From NCBI GenBank assembly GCA_003117195.1, contig BDSI01000026.1, forward strand, positions 62,001 through 126,000: a stretch of 64,000 bases of DNA. The letters run 5' to 3'. Each line of letters starts with the position of its first letter. Positions within the stretch are counted from its first letter, which is position 1. The position numbers and the translations under genes were made by a program. Below are positions 9,782 to 22,100 of the stretch, piece after piece. The notes beneath the pieces were generated by a model. It was not told the origin of the DNA. It saw only the letters and a program-made list of their open reading frames with translations, and did not search any database. This DNA comes from Eudorina sp. 2006-703-Eu-15. Its lineage: Eukaryota; Chlorophyta; Chlorophyceae; Chlamydomonadales; Volvocaceae.

Positions 9782-12629
9782 ATGTTCCTCACGCGAAGCG
9801 AGTATGATCGTGGTGTAAATACTTTTAGCCCCGAGGGACGTCTTTTTCAAGTGGAGTATGCTTTGGAAGCCATCAAGGTTAGCGCGCGCAAGCCAGATCG
9901 AGCCTTGAGCCCTTGAGAAAATGGTCTTACGAGAGTCGGGACTCGCATTCTTAATTACACGCAGCTTGGATCGACAGCCATTGGCATTTGCACAAAGGAG
10001 GGCGTTGTCCTGGCCGTGGAGAAGCGTATAACGTCGCCCCTGCTGGTAAGTGGACAACTCGCTCCGAGAGCTGACCTTTGGGCTTGAATCTCAGAAACTT
10101 TGCGCCCATATGCATGGCGCAGGAGCCGAGCAGCATTGAGAAGATTATGGAGATAGATGAGCACATGGCATGCGCAATGAGCGGGCTCACGGCTGACGCC
10201 AAGACATTGATAGATCACGCCCGCGCAGACACTCAGGTTGGTCAGCGCGGCAGGATGTATGGGGGGCATGTAATGGCCAGGCTGCAAAGGCAACGCTCAA
10301 CAGGGGGCAGGACGTCCGGGACCTGGTGCAGTTGCCGGGATGTGGGGCGATCGGCGTCACGGCTCTCTCCCAGCGTGTGGGGTAGGTAAACAGGTTTCGG
10401 TAAATTTCCCCTTTGAGTCCATGTGCCGCGCCACCGAGTACGCACTTGGCGTAATGGCGTTGCGACTCGACGCATTCCTGACCCAAGGTCGGCCCTCTGA
10501 TAGGTAAGGCTGGCCTGCAGTTGTACAAGTGGCAGGTTCACGATGCGCGAGCGGGCAGGGGTTATTTGGTTTTGCGCATACCCGCGAGTCCGCCCAAATC
10601 TCACGTCGGAAGCGGTCAGAGGTGTTTCCGCTTTCCGGTGCTTGCCTTACCAAACAGCAACATCGGTTCTCCTACAACGAACCCATGCCGATCGAGTCGA
10701 CGACCCAATCGCTGTGCGATCTGGCGCTACAATTCGGCGAGGACTCCGACGAGGGCGGCGGCATGGTGAGACGCCGGCGCGACACTGGGGCACGTACTTG
10801 GTCGCTATCACCTGGACGCCCTGGCCTGAGGAATGTCTGACAAATAAGACGTTGTGTGGTATGGGCATATGCGGGTACTGGCAGCACCTCGTGCGCTGCA
10901 ACCGTTGGGGCAGTCGCGGGTCGGCAGTAGATGACGCGGCGTGCGACTTACTAAAGGCCGCATCGTTCCCCGTCACACGGCAAAAGGCAATCGCCGCGGC
11001 GCGGTGACGGGTTCCTGCGCCCACGGTTGCGGCATCAGCGAGGTGCAGCTGCAGGCTCTCGTCGCTGCCTACGCTCGCCTGGACATTGCTTTGCGGCGCT
11101 CTTTCGCCTGCTCTTTCGCCTGCTCTTTCGCCTGCTCTTTCGCCTGCCATGTTAATGCTCGTATGACTGCCTGCCATCATGTCCACCTCATATGCCTGTG
11201 CTGGGGCCCCTCCGCAGAGCCGGCCCTTCGGCGTCGCCCTGCTGATCGCGGGATGGGATGACCTCGGGCCATCGCTGTGAGTATACCGAGAGAGGGAATG
11301 GCAGCGAGCTGGGGGTGCTGCAACTCAGGGCCTTTGCGCCCGCCATTGGAAGCCGCCATTAGACGTGCATGAGCACGAGGTGTCATACCGGGACCCGGCG
11401 CATGGCTACCAAATGTCGTTACCGGTTGGATCGTCAACGATACCGCCCAGCCTGCTAGTCTTAGTGTGCTTTCGAGCTGCCCCCCGGGTCATTTGTCACC
11501 AATCGCGGTTCTTGCGGCGGCTGAGCGGTGCGCGGAACCGACCACCCGTGGGCTGGATGGGGGGTTGTGCAGTATTGCCCGAAAACCCCGTCGGCTGCGC
11601 GAGAAATGATCAACCAGCGCGATGAGCACGGCGCAAGGTTTGCAGGCCGTGCACTGGCCTGGTGCTGCGCGTGTGGTACGAGCTGTGGCGCAAAAGCAAC
11701 ACCGTGCATTATGCGGAAGGGGTCGCATGTGAATCAGGACGGCGCCGTTCCCTGAGATATGTCGTCCGGTAGGAGGTCTGTTCGAGCGAGGACGCGCCTC
11801 AGGTATCTGCCAGAACAAGTCTTCCCTGAATATGTTGCCGCTCTGTTGCTGCGGGGCCCCTTTCGTAGCTACCACACCGACCCCTCGGGCACCTACGTCA
11901 AGTACTCGGCCAAGGCCATTGGCAGCGGCAGCGAGGGCGCGCAGAGCAGCCTGCAGGAGGCGCTGAAGGACAAGCCGGACATGACGCTGGCCGAGGCGGA
12001 GGTGGTGGCGCTGTCCACCTTGAAACAGGTCATGGAGGAGAAGGTGAGCCCTGGGATGGTCATACGGTACATGACCTTCGATATTACACCCCAACGGCCT
12101 GAGCTTCTGAAGGCCAGGTTGCTGCCGACGCAAGGTCCGGTTGGTCGGCGGACGGGGTCGTCTCGGGGGCTGTTGGTGGGGTTACACCACCGTATCTTCG
12201 CTCGGGGGCCTTGCATATGTGGTGGGGATGTAGAAAGGGGGGGGCCAAGCGGGCAACATGTCATGGAGTACAGGGCGAGGGAATTCAGATGTCGGCACAT
12301 CTGTACATCTGCACATATGAGCGACTGAGGCGCACGCCCGGTGGACCTCCCTAGAGGGAGGACGAGACATATCCAGGGGTGGTGGACAGCGTGGTACGGA
12401 CGCCTCTCAATCGCCCCTGGTGACCCCTACCCATCAGCTTCCATCCGGGGCGCACCAAGCTGTGCGTGTGTCTCCCCTAGCCTGCGGACCCTGTCCAGCC
12501 CCCTACCCGTGTGTTGCCCCGCGCTCTTTGCGGTAGGTGACGGCGACCAACGTGGATGTGGCGCGGGTGGCACCCAAGTACCACCTGTTCACGGAAGAGG
12601 AGGTGTCGGCGCTGATCGCCCGGCTGTGA
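9782..12629 (+). CDS. PSMA5: 20S proteasome subunit alpha type-5
   Basis: Seven exons: 9782-9877, 9965-10045, 10123-10236, 10658-10765, 11218-11276, 11869-12043 and 12537-12629. They give 241 aa, the usual length of alpha-5, with every phase closing. The start [20 protein letters not shown] and VEYALEAIK form the proteasome alpha-subunit signature. [27 protein letters not shown] and [15 protein letters not shown] follow in family order, and the C-terminus is the usual charged helix. The protein is a structural member of the outer alpha ring, where it gates substrate entry and docks regulatory particles; alpha subunits are not proteolytic. The central strand reads [10 protein letters not shown] where most orthologues have FGGVD, still an acceptable alpha fold. 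A candidate polyadenylation TGTAA is at 13237-13241. The gene converges on La. Confidence 0.97.
11099..11147. repeat. 12-bp tandem repeat in proteasome alpha-5 intron 4
   Basis: Four head-to-tail copies of a unit close to CTTTCGCCTGCT, about 70 nt before the acceptor of the fifth exon. Confidence 0.9.
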
Positions 12630-14432
12630 AGCTTTTTGATTCTGGGCTGAGCCGCCCGGGTATCTGTCTGAAACTGCCCCTCCCGAGGAGCTGTGGTGGG
12701 CTCTGGGCACACATACAGTGGAGGCAGCAAGGGCTGCCGGATCTTCGTTTTCACTCTGCCTTGGGTGTGGGAAAAAGGGGGAAAGCCGGGTGGCAGCTGC
12801 CCGGGTGGCAGCTGGAGTCGAACGGGAAGGCGTCCGGTGTCAGTGAGCCACGGGTGACTTCAGTTCAGGCTGTGCCGTTGAGGACTGGACGTCAGTTTAG
12901 TCTTGTTGCGGGCCTTGTCGTGTTGGCGGGGTGAAGATACTGATGGTAAACGAGTAGCCTTCCCGCAAGGTTGGCAAGGCTTTGCACTATGGGCTTGACG
13001 TGGTTGCCGTCCCGAACTGTTTCGCAAATGGGCTGCGGTGGCCAACTGCGCCTTGAATAGGCTTCCGATCGGGACTTGAGGAGTCCGCCCATCAAGAAAC
13101 CCTCCGTCCATCAGGCCCCCCAACGTGCAGTGGCCACCCCTTGTCAAAGTTTGGCGCGAGGACCGGGACCACTCCCCGACGTTCATGTCCCTGAACTTTT
13201 GCGGTTAGTACATCTCTCCGTCAGTGGAACGTAAGATGTAAGAATGCCCGAAGTAAACGAGAATGGTGTGCCGCGAAGAGCCAAAAGACAGCGGCGGCAA
13301 GACTTCCTACTTGCCATGATCGCACTCCAGAGAGGTTGCGGACGCGACCACAGGGCTTTAGGGGCAAGGCCAACAAGTGTACACCGGTAGCACACGGCAG
13401 TCATAAGGTGAACTGGTGACGTTTTTCGCTCGAGATCCCCTACGTACCCCTGCTGCCGGCAACCGAGATGCCGGCCACAGCACAACACTCGCCACGCCAT
13501 GGTTTTTGCAACCGTTACAAGGTTGACCCATATTGCAAAGCCCATCCCGCAGCGCGAAGCTGGATGGACAAGCCAGGAATATTGGTACTCCAGCAAAAGA
13601 CATCCATTTCCACACCTTTCCGACAGGATGCCGAACATCCCTGCAGCGCAACAGGCAACCAAACACGAGCAACCCCGCCAGAGCCGAAGTTGACGAAAAG
13701 CTCTCACCTCCAGAAAGGTTTACAAACCACTGCCCCCGGTCCCCTACAGTGTCAAGACCTCACGGCGGCATTTCACAACCGACAATAATCATGGTGTGGA
13801 CAGCTTATTCACGACTTCGTGCAAGATTATACCAGCACTTCTTGGCACATTGTTGTGAAGGCAACCGCATGGACCCCATGAAAGCCGTCACACCGACCAA
13901 CCGCCTCACCCACATACATTGTAACCAGGTCAACAGAAACCCTACCTCCCAACATCCCAACATGTCCCATCCATAGGGCAAATGTCCAGGGCAAGGCACG
14001 CCAGCCATGCTGGTGCTGGCATGCGCCAGTTCGGCGCTCCAGCCTGAAGCCCAAATATCGAGCAACCCTCACCGTCAGGAGGCACCCGGAGCGTCCACAA
14101 CCACAAGTAAGGTCCACACAGTGCAATGCAAAGCGGAGAAGTAAAAGTCTCAGGCAAGGCCGGGTAAGTCTGCGCTATCACTCTCTCCTGCAAAGACCCC
14201 CTACATAGGGCTCATATGTTCGTGCCCCGTTCCACCCGACCGTGGCTCAGATCGGCCCATGCATCGGCCTGACCTAACCTGACCTGATCTGACTTGGCAT
14301 GACCTAGAACTCTCCACGCAAATAGAGAACCGCCACGAAGCGCGAGCACCTCTACACGAGGAATTGACTCGAAAAGCTGTCCCAAAGAAATCGGACTGTT
14401 GACCGACTCGGGGTGAGCCCACCGTTGCGCTT
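12630..14432. other. Convergent intergenic region between proteasome alpha-5 and La
   Basis: Holds the two 3'UTRs. TGTAA on the + strand at 13237-13241 would serve the proteasome gene, and TTACA at 13720-13724 (TGTAA on the - strand) would serve La. The frames between 13.2 and 14.2 kb have no recognisable domain and no splice structure. Confidence 0.5.
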
Positions 14433-17400
14433 CTAGTACCTGCCGCCCCGACCGCCCCTGCCCCCCCTGAAGCCGCCTCGCCCGCCCCGGCCGCCACGGA
14501 AGCCCCCCCGGCCTCGCCCGCCCCGGCCACCCCGGCCCCCGCGGAAGCCTCGGCCGCCGCCGCGACCGCCGCGGCCACCTCCCCGAGCATCCTTGGCCGC
14601 CGCCGCTGCCGCAGCCTGCACAACACCAACCGGCAACATGGATGCGGGTGCAGCAGTCAAAACCCTGCGTGTTTACCGTCGCTCCCACGGCGCAATGCAG
14701 GTCGCATTTCTGCTGTGCGCTAATGTATGCAGGCACGTGCACCTGTCTCTCGAAAAAGAAAAGCACCTCCCCGCAGGACATACTAAGCCTCCGCCCCAAC
14801 GAAACCAAGCAACTTCACCCGGCCCAGCCCAACCCAACCCGGCCCAGCCCAGCCCAACCCAACCCGGCCCAGCCCAGCCCTAGAAGCCCAGCCCTAGCCG
14901 ACAAACCGCACCCCAGTCGCCTCACCCGCTTATGGTAGTTCGTCTCCTCCTCGCCCTCCACTTTCCGCATCACGCCCTTGATGCCGGCAATGGTACGTGC
15001 GTCTTCCGCCCGAGCCTCAAATTCCGTCAGGGCAGCAGTCGCGAGCTCCGGGCTGCCGAAGCGGAGGTACCCTTGTTTGCGGTCCGCCGACAACTGTATC
15101 ACGGTGCGGCACGGCGCCACACAGGACGAACGGCCTCGTTTTAATTCGGTCGAAACTACAACGGATTTAACATGTTATCCAGGCGCATACTGAGGATTCG
15201 CGCTCGAGCCTGCAGCCCCAGCAGCTCAGGGCAAACTTCCGCAATATAAGGCCAACAATGCACGTACGGTGGGCCGGCTCTGCCCTCCTTGTGGGGTCCG
15301 GGCGCCCAGTCGACAGATGTTAAAGAGATGCGGACAGATACCGACACAACGGTTGGCCCGACCGATGTTGTACGCACCTCGACGTATTTGACCTTTTCGC
15401 GGCCCCCGAACACGTCGCAGATGACCAACGGCCCGGTCAGCTCTGGCAGCTCCACATCCAAGGAGAAGCTCAACAGGCAACCTGCAGCGGCCAGACAAGG
15501 ATCCAGACACTTCAACTGCTGTCATACAATCGGAACCATCCACTGATGGACGCGCCCACGAAGCTATATGGGCCCGTTGGATCGCCCGGGCGGGACTACG
15601 AGGGTCCACCTTCTAACGGCTGCAACTGACCACTGCGGCAGCCGAATGGTGCGGTCTCCTCCATCCCACTATTAAGCTCACATCCCACCACCGATTTTTT
15701 TATCACCATGGATCGAACATGTGCGCTGAGGCGTGTATGCCAGCACGCAGTGTCCACTAGTATGCATCAAACTCGCGGACGCCCCCTTCTTCTGCTCCGT
15801 CCTCACCTGGCGTAAAGCTCGGCTCCCCAACCTCGACCTCGCCACCCTCCTCATCCTCGCCCATCTCCTCCTCGCCACCCTCCTCCGCCTCCGCCTCCTG
15901 CGCCTTCTCTCCCTGGTGCTGCTTCGCGGCCGCCTCCGCCGCCTTGGCCCGCTTCGCCGCCGGGGCATCCCCCAGATCCCCCTCATCGTACTCCAGCTCC
16001 TCCTCCTGCTTGCGTTTTCCGCCCCACTTGTTCTGCTGGAACTGCTGGCCGTGCTGGTTCGGCCCACGGCCTCCAAAGCCGCGCCCCTGGCCACCTTGGC
16101 CGCCCTGGCCGCGACCCTGCCAGCCCTGCTGCGGGGGGCTGTGGCCCTGGCCTTGCCCATGGCCGGACGAGGACCGCGGGGGTGACGTCACCACACCGCT
16201 GCCGTCCAGCACGCCCCCAGCGCCGTCCGGGATGCCGTGCCCCACGTTACTGTCCTCCGACATCTCGCCGTCGTGCTGTACTCGAGCAGCGAGGCAGCCC
16301 CACAGACCGGCCGACGGGTTGGGAGGGCGTGCGAGATAGGTGGCGTGAGGCGGCAGGGCCAGCAAGGCAGGAGGGACCCGGGATTGGTCAACACGGCCGG
16401 CACAGGTCCACAGATGCACGTGGTGGGATCCAAGGACGGCGGGCTGGTGGGTACACCCCCCACATGCCGCTTCAACGTGTATGCTTTTCAGCACCACTTC
16501 AACACGCCAGCGGAAAGCTGTGCAGACGTCTATGCAAGCTGCGCGCACAGACGCCCCAATGCATTTCAAGGGCAACGCCCTTTCCCAGGAACTGTGTTCC
16601 AGTGTTCGAGTTGTGCTCGCGGAGAGCCGGCGCCATCCGGCGTCCGCATCCCTCGGTCCTACGTTTCGAAAAGGACGAGGCATCTCGCATCTGATCACTG
16701 CAGAGGCAGAAGTCGCGGTGCGAAGATGGAACGCTGTTGCTGTTGTTACCGACCACTTGACAACAGAATCCGACAGCCTCCAACCTTGCCCTCGCTGGAG
16801 GCCAGCTCGTGTGGCCCTGCAAGCCACCACCACCACCGCCACCACCGTGGGCCATCACTCACCCTGCCGACCCGGTTCTTGCGCGCCGCCCTCTTCCCCT
16901 CCGTGAATTCAACCTTCTTCTGCATCCGGAGCGGAGCACCCTCGAACTCGAGGGTCATTGCCAGCACCTGCACGGTTGCCGACGGCGGCCGGAGTCATCC
17001 GACACCATCTCATTCGTCACACTTTCCCTGAGGCCTAATTGCAGAGCGCACGTCATCAAGCAATGAGATCCATCTGCGGATGCCGCCGCAATGTACAAGA
17101 AGAAAATGGTCCTTACACAAGGACGGCTCTCGTTCCTAATTGCTTCTCAGGGTAAGCGCTTGTGGCGAGCCCGTTGAGTCCGCAACTCCGCCCGCCACCC
17201 ACCTTCTCGGCGTCCTCCGTGCTGGCAAACTCGACAAAGACCGACCCCTTAAAGGACTTGGACCGCAGGTGACGGCGCATGCGCACGCAATTGACCGGCG
17301 CGAGGCCGCCGAAGAAATCCGTGAGGGCATCCACGTTGGCCTCCAGGGGGAACGGCCGCGCGTAAATGCTGCGAGCGTCCACGGCCCGAGCAATCTCGTT

Positions 17401-18736
17401 CTCGTCTGCGAGCGGCTGCGGCAGCACCCAGGGGCAGGGGCACGTGTGCCGCCAGGCACGAACCCGAATGACACGTTCATCAAGGAATTCGCGGCGGGAA
17501 GGGGACCTTTTCCGACTGAACGTGACGCGCAAGTTTATTCAGGATAGCACTCCTCGGTGGACTTTGGTGCTGCGGCCGTGGCGCCGCGCCGATCCGGTTC
17601 GTCAAACGACGAGATGACGTCTTCGGTCCTGGTACCATACCCGAATGTACGGCAGGGGACCAGATGTACGGCACAAACGGGCATACTGCTGCGGCCACGT
17701 ACCAGCTTGCGCTTGATCTTTGTCTTCGTCTCGTCCAACTGCAGTGTGGACGAGCCCGAGAGGATCTCCGCCACGGTGGCCACGGTCTCGGCCGGTACGG
17801 CAGCGGGGTCAGAGGACGGCACCTGAGGCACCGGCGAGAGGGTCCCATCGTTTTGCAACGTATGAATCGTTGGTTGAGGGCTGGCTGGGATGTCCTCATT
17901 TCAAGACCTCAGGTAACGTCCCATAAGCGACACATGCTGAGATCGATTACAAGAGAGTGCGTATGACGCATCCCACGTCGCAGGTGAAAAGTCAGGCCAC
18001 AGGCCAATAAGCCCATGGATGACAGCGTGTGTGGTTACGCAGTGTGTTACCGCAACGGATTGGGGTCGCAGCACGCTTGAATGCACTTCACGGACTGCGC
18101 TGACGTAAACCATGGCTGCGGGGGTTAGCAGCGGCCGACGCATGTGCTCCGTCAGCCCCGCACGTCTGGGTTCCGGGAACTGACGCACCTGCAGCACATC
18201 GCGCATGCGCTGAAACGCGGCGATGACGTTGAGCTTCACGTCTGCGAAAGCAGGAGCAACAACAGCAGCATCGCGGGTGTAGAATCGAATGAGAACCCTC
18301 GACGGTCGGCGGCTGAGGTGGTGAAACCCCGGTTTGGGTGCTTGGCCCACTTGGAGGTGGACGCCCGAAGATTGAGCGAGCGCATATATCGGAAGGAAAC
18401 CCCACACGAAGCTCGTGCACAGTGCATAACAAGTTCAAGCAGTGGATGAAGACTCACAGCCTTCCGGGTCTTCCGCCATGCGCTCCTTCAGAAACTTGTC
18501 CTTGGGCAAGTTGCTGTCAGAGAAGTAGAACTCCACCTACAAAATACGATGCATGCTAATGTAATACACTCGAGCCCCAAAATGCAAGACGGCCAGCGTC
18601 CAACGGCGGCGGCAGCCGGCGGCAACAGGGCTTCCGAAGGACAGCTAAGAAGCTTTCGACATCATTGACAATGCAGTGGTAATCACCACACCTGCCGAAG
18701 TACTTTCGCCTTGACTGTGTCGTCGATTGCAGTCAT
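14433..18736 (-). CDS. La protein (La motif, RRM1, xRRM) with C-terminal RGG box
   Basis: Ten exons on the - strand: 18692-18736, 18458-18536, 18189-18241, 17703-17822, 17203-17415, 16863-16967, 15807-16275, 15378-15481, 14926-15093 and 14433-14615. The product is 512 aa and all phases close. Residues 1-95 form the La motif (QVEFYFSDSNLPKDKFLKE, then VKLNVIAAFQRM and ETKTKIKRK), which binds 3' UUU-OH ends of RNA polymerase III transcripts. Residues about 113-190 are RRM1 (SIYARPFP, KGSVFVEF). Residues 206-361 are a Gly/Gln/Asn-rich then acidic linker with the basic NLS-like stretch AAKRAKAA. Residues 362-450 form the atypical xRRM (GCLLSFSLDVELPE, KQGYLRF). Residues about 460-512 are almost pure RGG repeats, which are not usual in La. 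It shares an upstream region of about 0.42 kb with the dynamin gene. Confidence 0.93.
14815..14880. repeat. Short GGGCTGGGC-type tandem repeat in the last La intron
   Basis: A degenerate 5-10 bp repeat on the - strand, close to GGGCTGGGCCGGGTTG, filling much of the intron just after the xRRM exon. Confidence 0.85.
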
Positions 18737-19159
18737 TTTTGCGGAAACTCGGAACGGCAAGGTTACTACCAGTTGATAAGCGGAGCCGTCGCAATAGCAC
18801 ACCGTAGAGTAAGACAACAACTTTCAAGCGGCCGCTTTTGGCCTTCTGTCGGCTGGCCAGCACGAAACCCCGCGACCGACCGTCGTACCGTTTATAAAGT
18901 TCTTAATTTCCTTTCATCTGCTGATGGAAAAGTGTAGATGTGTTTGCGTCGGATTACTTTTCGTGTCTCTCCCACAGTCCAGAGTTTTGGGTAACAAGAC
19001 AGGCCTTGGAAAGTTTTCCGTCGCGACCGGCTAGTGTTGGGATCACGTATCTAGTTGCATTATCGATATGCAATTTGAATTCTAAAGAATTTGACTTCGT
19101 TTGACGCGTGGAGTGCTTCTTGGCGAGGTTGGCAGCAGCGACGAACTCTTCCCAGGACG
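18737..19159. promoter_or_regulatory. Probable bidirectional promoter between La and DRP3
   Basis: The La start codon (18736, - strand) and the dynamin start codon (19160, + strand) are 423 bp apart with nothing coding between them. Both promoters and both 5'UTRs must lie in this AT-richer segment. The arrangement is read directly; shared regulation is inferred. Confidence 0.7.
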
Positions 19160-22100
19160 ATGGCGCCGGACCCGTCCGCCGACGACACAATTGGGAACAG
19201 CCTTATTCCGATTGTAAACAAGCTTCAGGACATCTTTGCACAAGTGTGTCCGTTCGCGTAGTGATGACCCTCGTGGGTTCGCTGAAGCCAAGGGAATGCT
19301 AAATTTTATCTGTTTTGACTCTTGCTTGATTTTATAATATTCGCCTAAGGTTTCTGCAAGCGCACTGTACACCTTGCACTTGTCAAATGCAATACCGAAA
19401 TTTCCAGACTTTATACACTCAGCGCTGTCCCTCCATTTGCAGGTAACCGTAGACCTGAAGCTTGACCTGCCCCAAGTGGCCGTGGTGGGCAGTCAAAGCA
19501 GCGGCAAAAGCAGCGTTCTTGAGGCACTGGTGAGAGGGGATTCCATGCGGCGGGTTCCGCGAGGGCTGCAGCAGCGTTGGCGCTCTGTCGATTGCTGCGC
19601 CCTGGTATGTCGCCGCTTCAGCGCATGGTAGCACACGGTAGAACGCGGAATTGCCAGGTTCAAGGCCTCAGATCCATCCGGGTTCTCGTACTGTGACACC
19701 GAGCCACAGTCATACCGTGCGTAGACCTGCAGCCGAGGTGCGGCAGCCCCCCCTCCAGGCGCTCGATCGCACGGCAGCCGTCCCTGTTTGGCACCACCAC
19801 CACCACCACCAAAATTTCTATGCACCACCACCACCACCACCAAAACTTCTATGCGAAGCACGCATAGTCAAAAGCTCATAACCGGAGTTCACGGGCATGC
19901 CCCAAACAGCGGAGTGCAGGATCGGCCTGTCAACTAGACAGCTCCCACCCGTTGTCTGTGTGCTGGCCCCTCTGCCGGCCTCGGCCGCTATCCGCGTGTT
20001 GGCCCGCGAGCACCGGGCGACGGCGCCGCTGCATGATTCCCAAACATCCCGGAGGTCCACGCCCACTTGCCTGTGTTCCGCCGCGGCAGGTTGGTCGAGA
20101 CTTCCTCCCCCGGGGCAATGACATCGTCACGCGGCGGCCGCTGCTGCTCCAGCTCATCAAGACGAGCCCCGGTCCCTCCGGCCGGCCGTCGGAGTGGGGC
20201 GAGTTCCTGCATGCCCCCGGGAAGATGTTTTACGACTTTGATCGCATCAGGTGCGCGCATGCGGCCGTGTGGTGGCTGGTACCGGCAACTTTGCGACGTG
20301 CCGCACCCAGGAAGCCCTGCGGAGCAGCACGCTATGCGCGCTTCCTGGACATTGCGACAGTTTGCTGGGCATTCGGCCGCCCGCATCGTTGCATATGTTT
20401 GTCATGCGGGCGGGGGGCCGCGCTGTTCTCTGCCCAGGAGCTTGTCCAGTTGGCCTGTGACGGGTGCAAGCAGCACGGCGGGCTACCATGCAACCTCGCA
20501 ATGGCTCCCCTCCCCCAATGTCTACCAATTCCTACATCCCCCTCCCCCAATGCAGACAGGAGATCCAACAGGAGACGGACAGGCTTGTGGGCGCGAACAA
20601 GAACGTGTCGGACAAGCCCATCCGACTCAAGATCTTCAGCCCACGGGTGCTGTAAGTCCCCACGCACTTGCGTTCGAAAGGCGCGGCCGGGTGTCTCCTG
20701 ACCATGAGGAAACATGCTACTGCATCAAGCAAGTCCCCACGTCCCCTACACAGATTTTCCAAGCAGCTGGCGGCAAAGCAGCCCCTCTTTTGTGTCTACC
20801 GATTTCCTATATCCGCCCCTGGGGTTCCCGAGTCTACCAAGTTCCTCTGACTACTTCACCCCGGTCTTCCCCTGACATTTTCCCTCCCTGTAGCACCATG
20901 ACCCTGGTAGACCTGCCCGGGCTGACCCGCATCCCCGTGGGTGACCAGCCGGGCGACATCGAGGCGCGCATCCGCGAGATGGCGCTGGAGTACATCCGGA
21001 GGCCCAACTGCATCATCCTCGCTGTGTCACCCGCGAACGTGGACCTGGCGACCTCGGACGCGTTGCAGCTGTCGCAGGTGGCGGACCCGGAGGGCGTGCG
21101 CACCATTGGTGGGTGGGGTGCGGCCACTGGCGCGGGAACGGGGGAGGGGGGCCGTGGCGTGCGGCGGGCTGCGCGGCGGGTGGCGGGGGGCTGCTGCTTT
21201 CGCTTCGTCCAACGGGGGCACCGAAGGGCGCGAGGGCACGAAGGGCGCGAGGGCACCGAAGGGCGCAACGCGTAGGGCACTCAAGGCTGCGACACCTAGT
21301 TGGCATCATCATGGATCTGCCGCATAGGATTCTCCTCTCCCAAGGACCGGGCTGAGAGCTGCCCCGCTGCTGCGGTCAGGCCATGTGTCACTCTTGGTAT
21401 GGGGTGCTGTGTCCCCTCCGTGCCACCGCACCTCGACAGGTGTGCTGACCAAGCTGGACATCATGGACCGGGGCACTGATGCGGCTCACATCCTCCGCAA
21501 CGCGCACATCCCGCTGCGACTGGGCTACATTGGCGTGGTGCTGAGGGCGCAGGCGGACATTGTGGCGGGGCTGCCCATGCCGGAGTGCAGGAAGTGAGCA
21601 GCTTAGCGCGGGGAGGGAGAGCGGGCGCGAAGCGGGCGGGGCGGGGGACGAGGGCCGGGTGCGAGGGCGGGGAGGTCGTCATCGGTGTGATGGGCGAGCC
21701 ATGCACAGAGAAGTCCCAGTAGCTCGCCCGACTGGAGAAGTCCCAGTAGCTCGCTCGACTGGAGAAGTCCCAGTAGCTCGCCCGACTGGAGAAGTCCCAG
21801 TAGCTCGCCCGACTGGAGAAGTCCCAGTAGCTCGCCCGACTGGAGAAGTCCCAGTAGCTCGCCCGACTGGAGAAGTCCCAGTAGCTCGCCCGACTGGAGA
21901 AGTCCCAGTAGCTCGCCCGACTGGAGAAGTCCCAGTAGCTCGCCCGACTGGAGAAGTCCCAGTAGCTCGCCCGACTGGAGAAGTCCCAGTAGCTCGGGTG
22001 ATGAACCGCATGAAAACTGCCGGGCAGCGGTCCTTGAGTTCTTAGGCGGCGACGGCGTGCTGCCAGGCAGCAACGGGGTCGTTTAAGGCATCGAGATATA

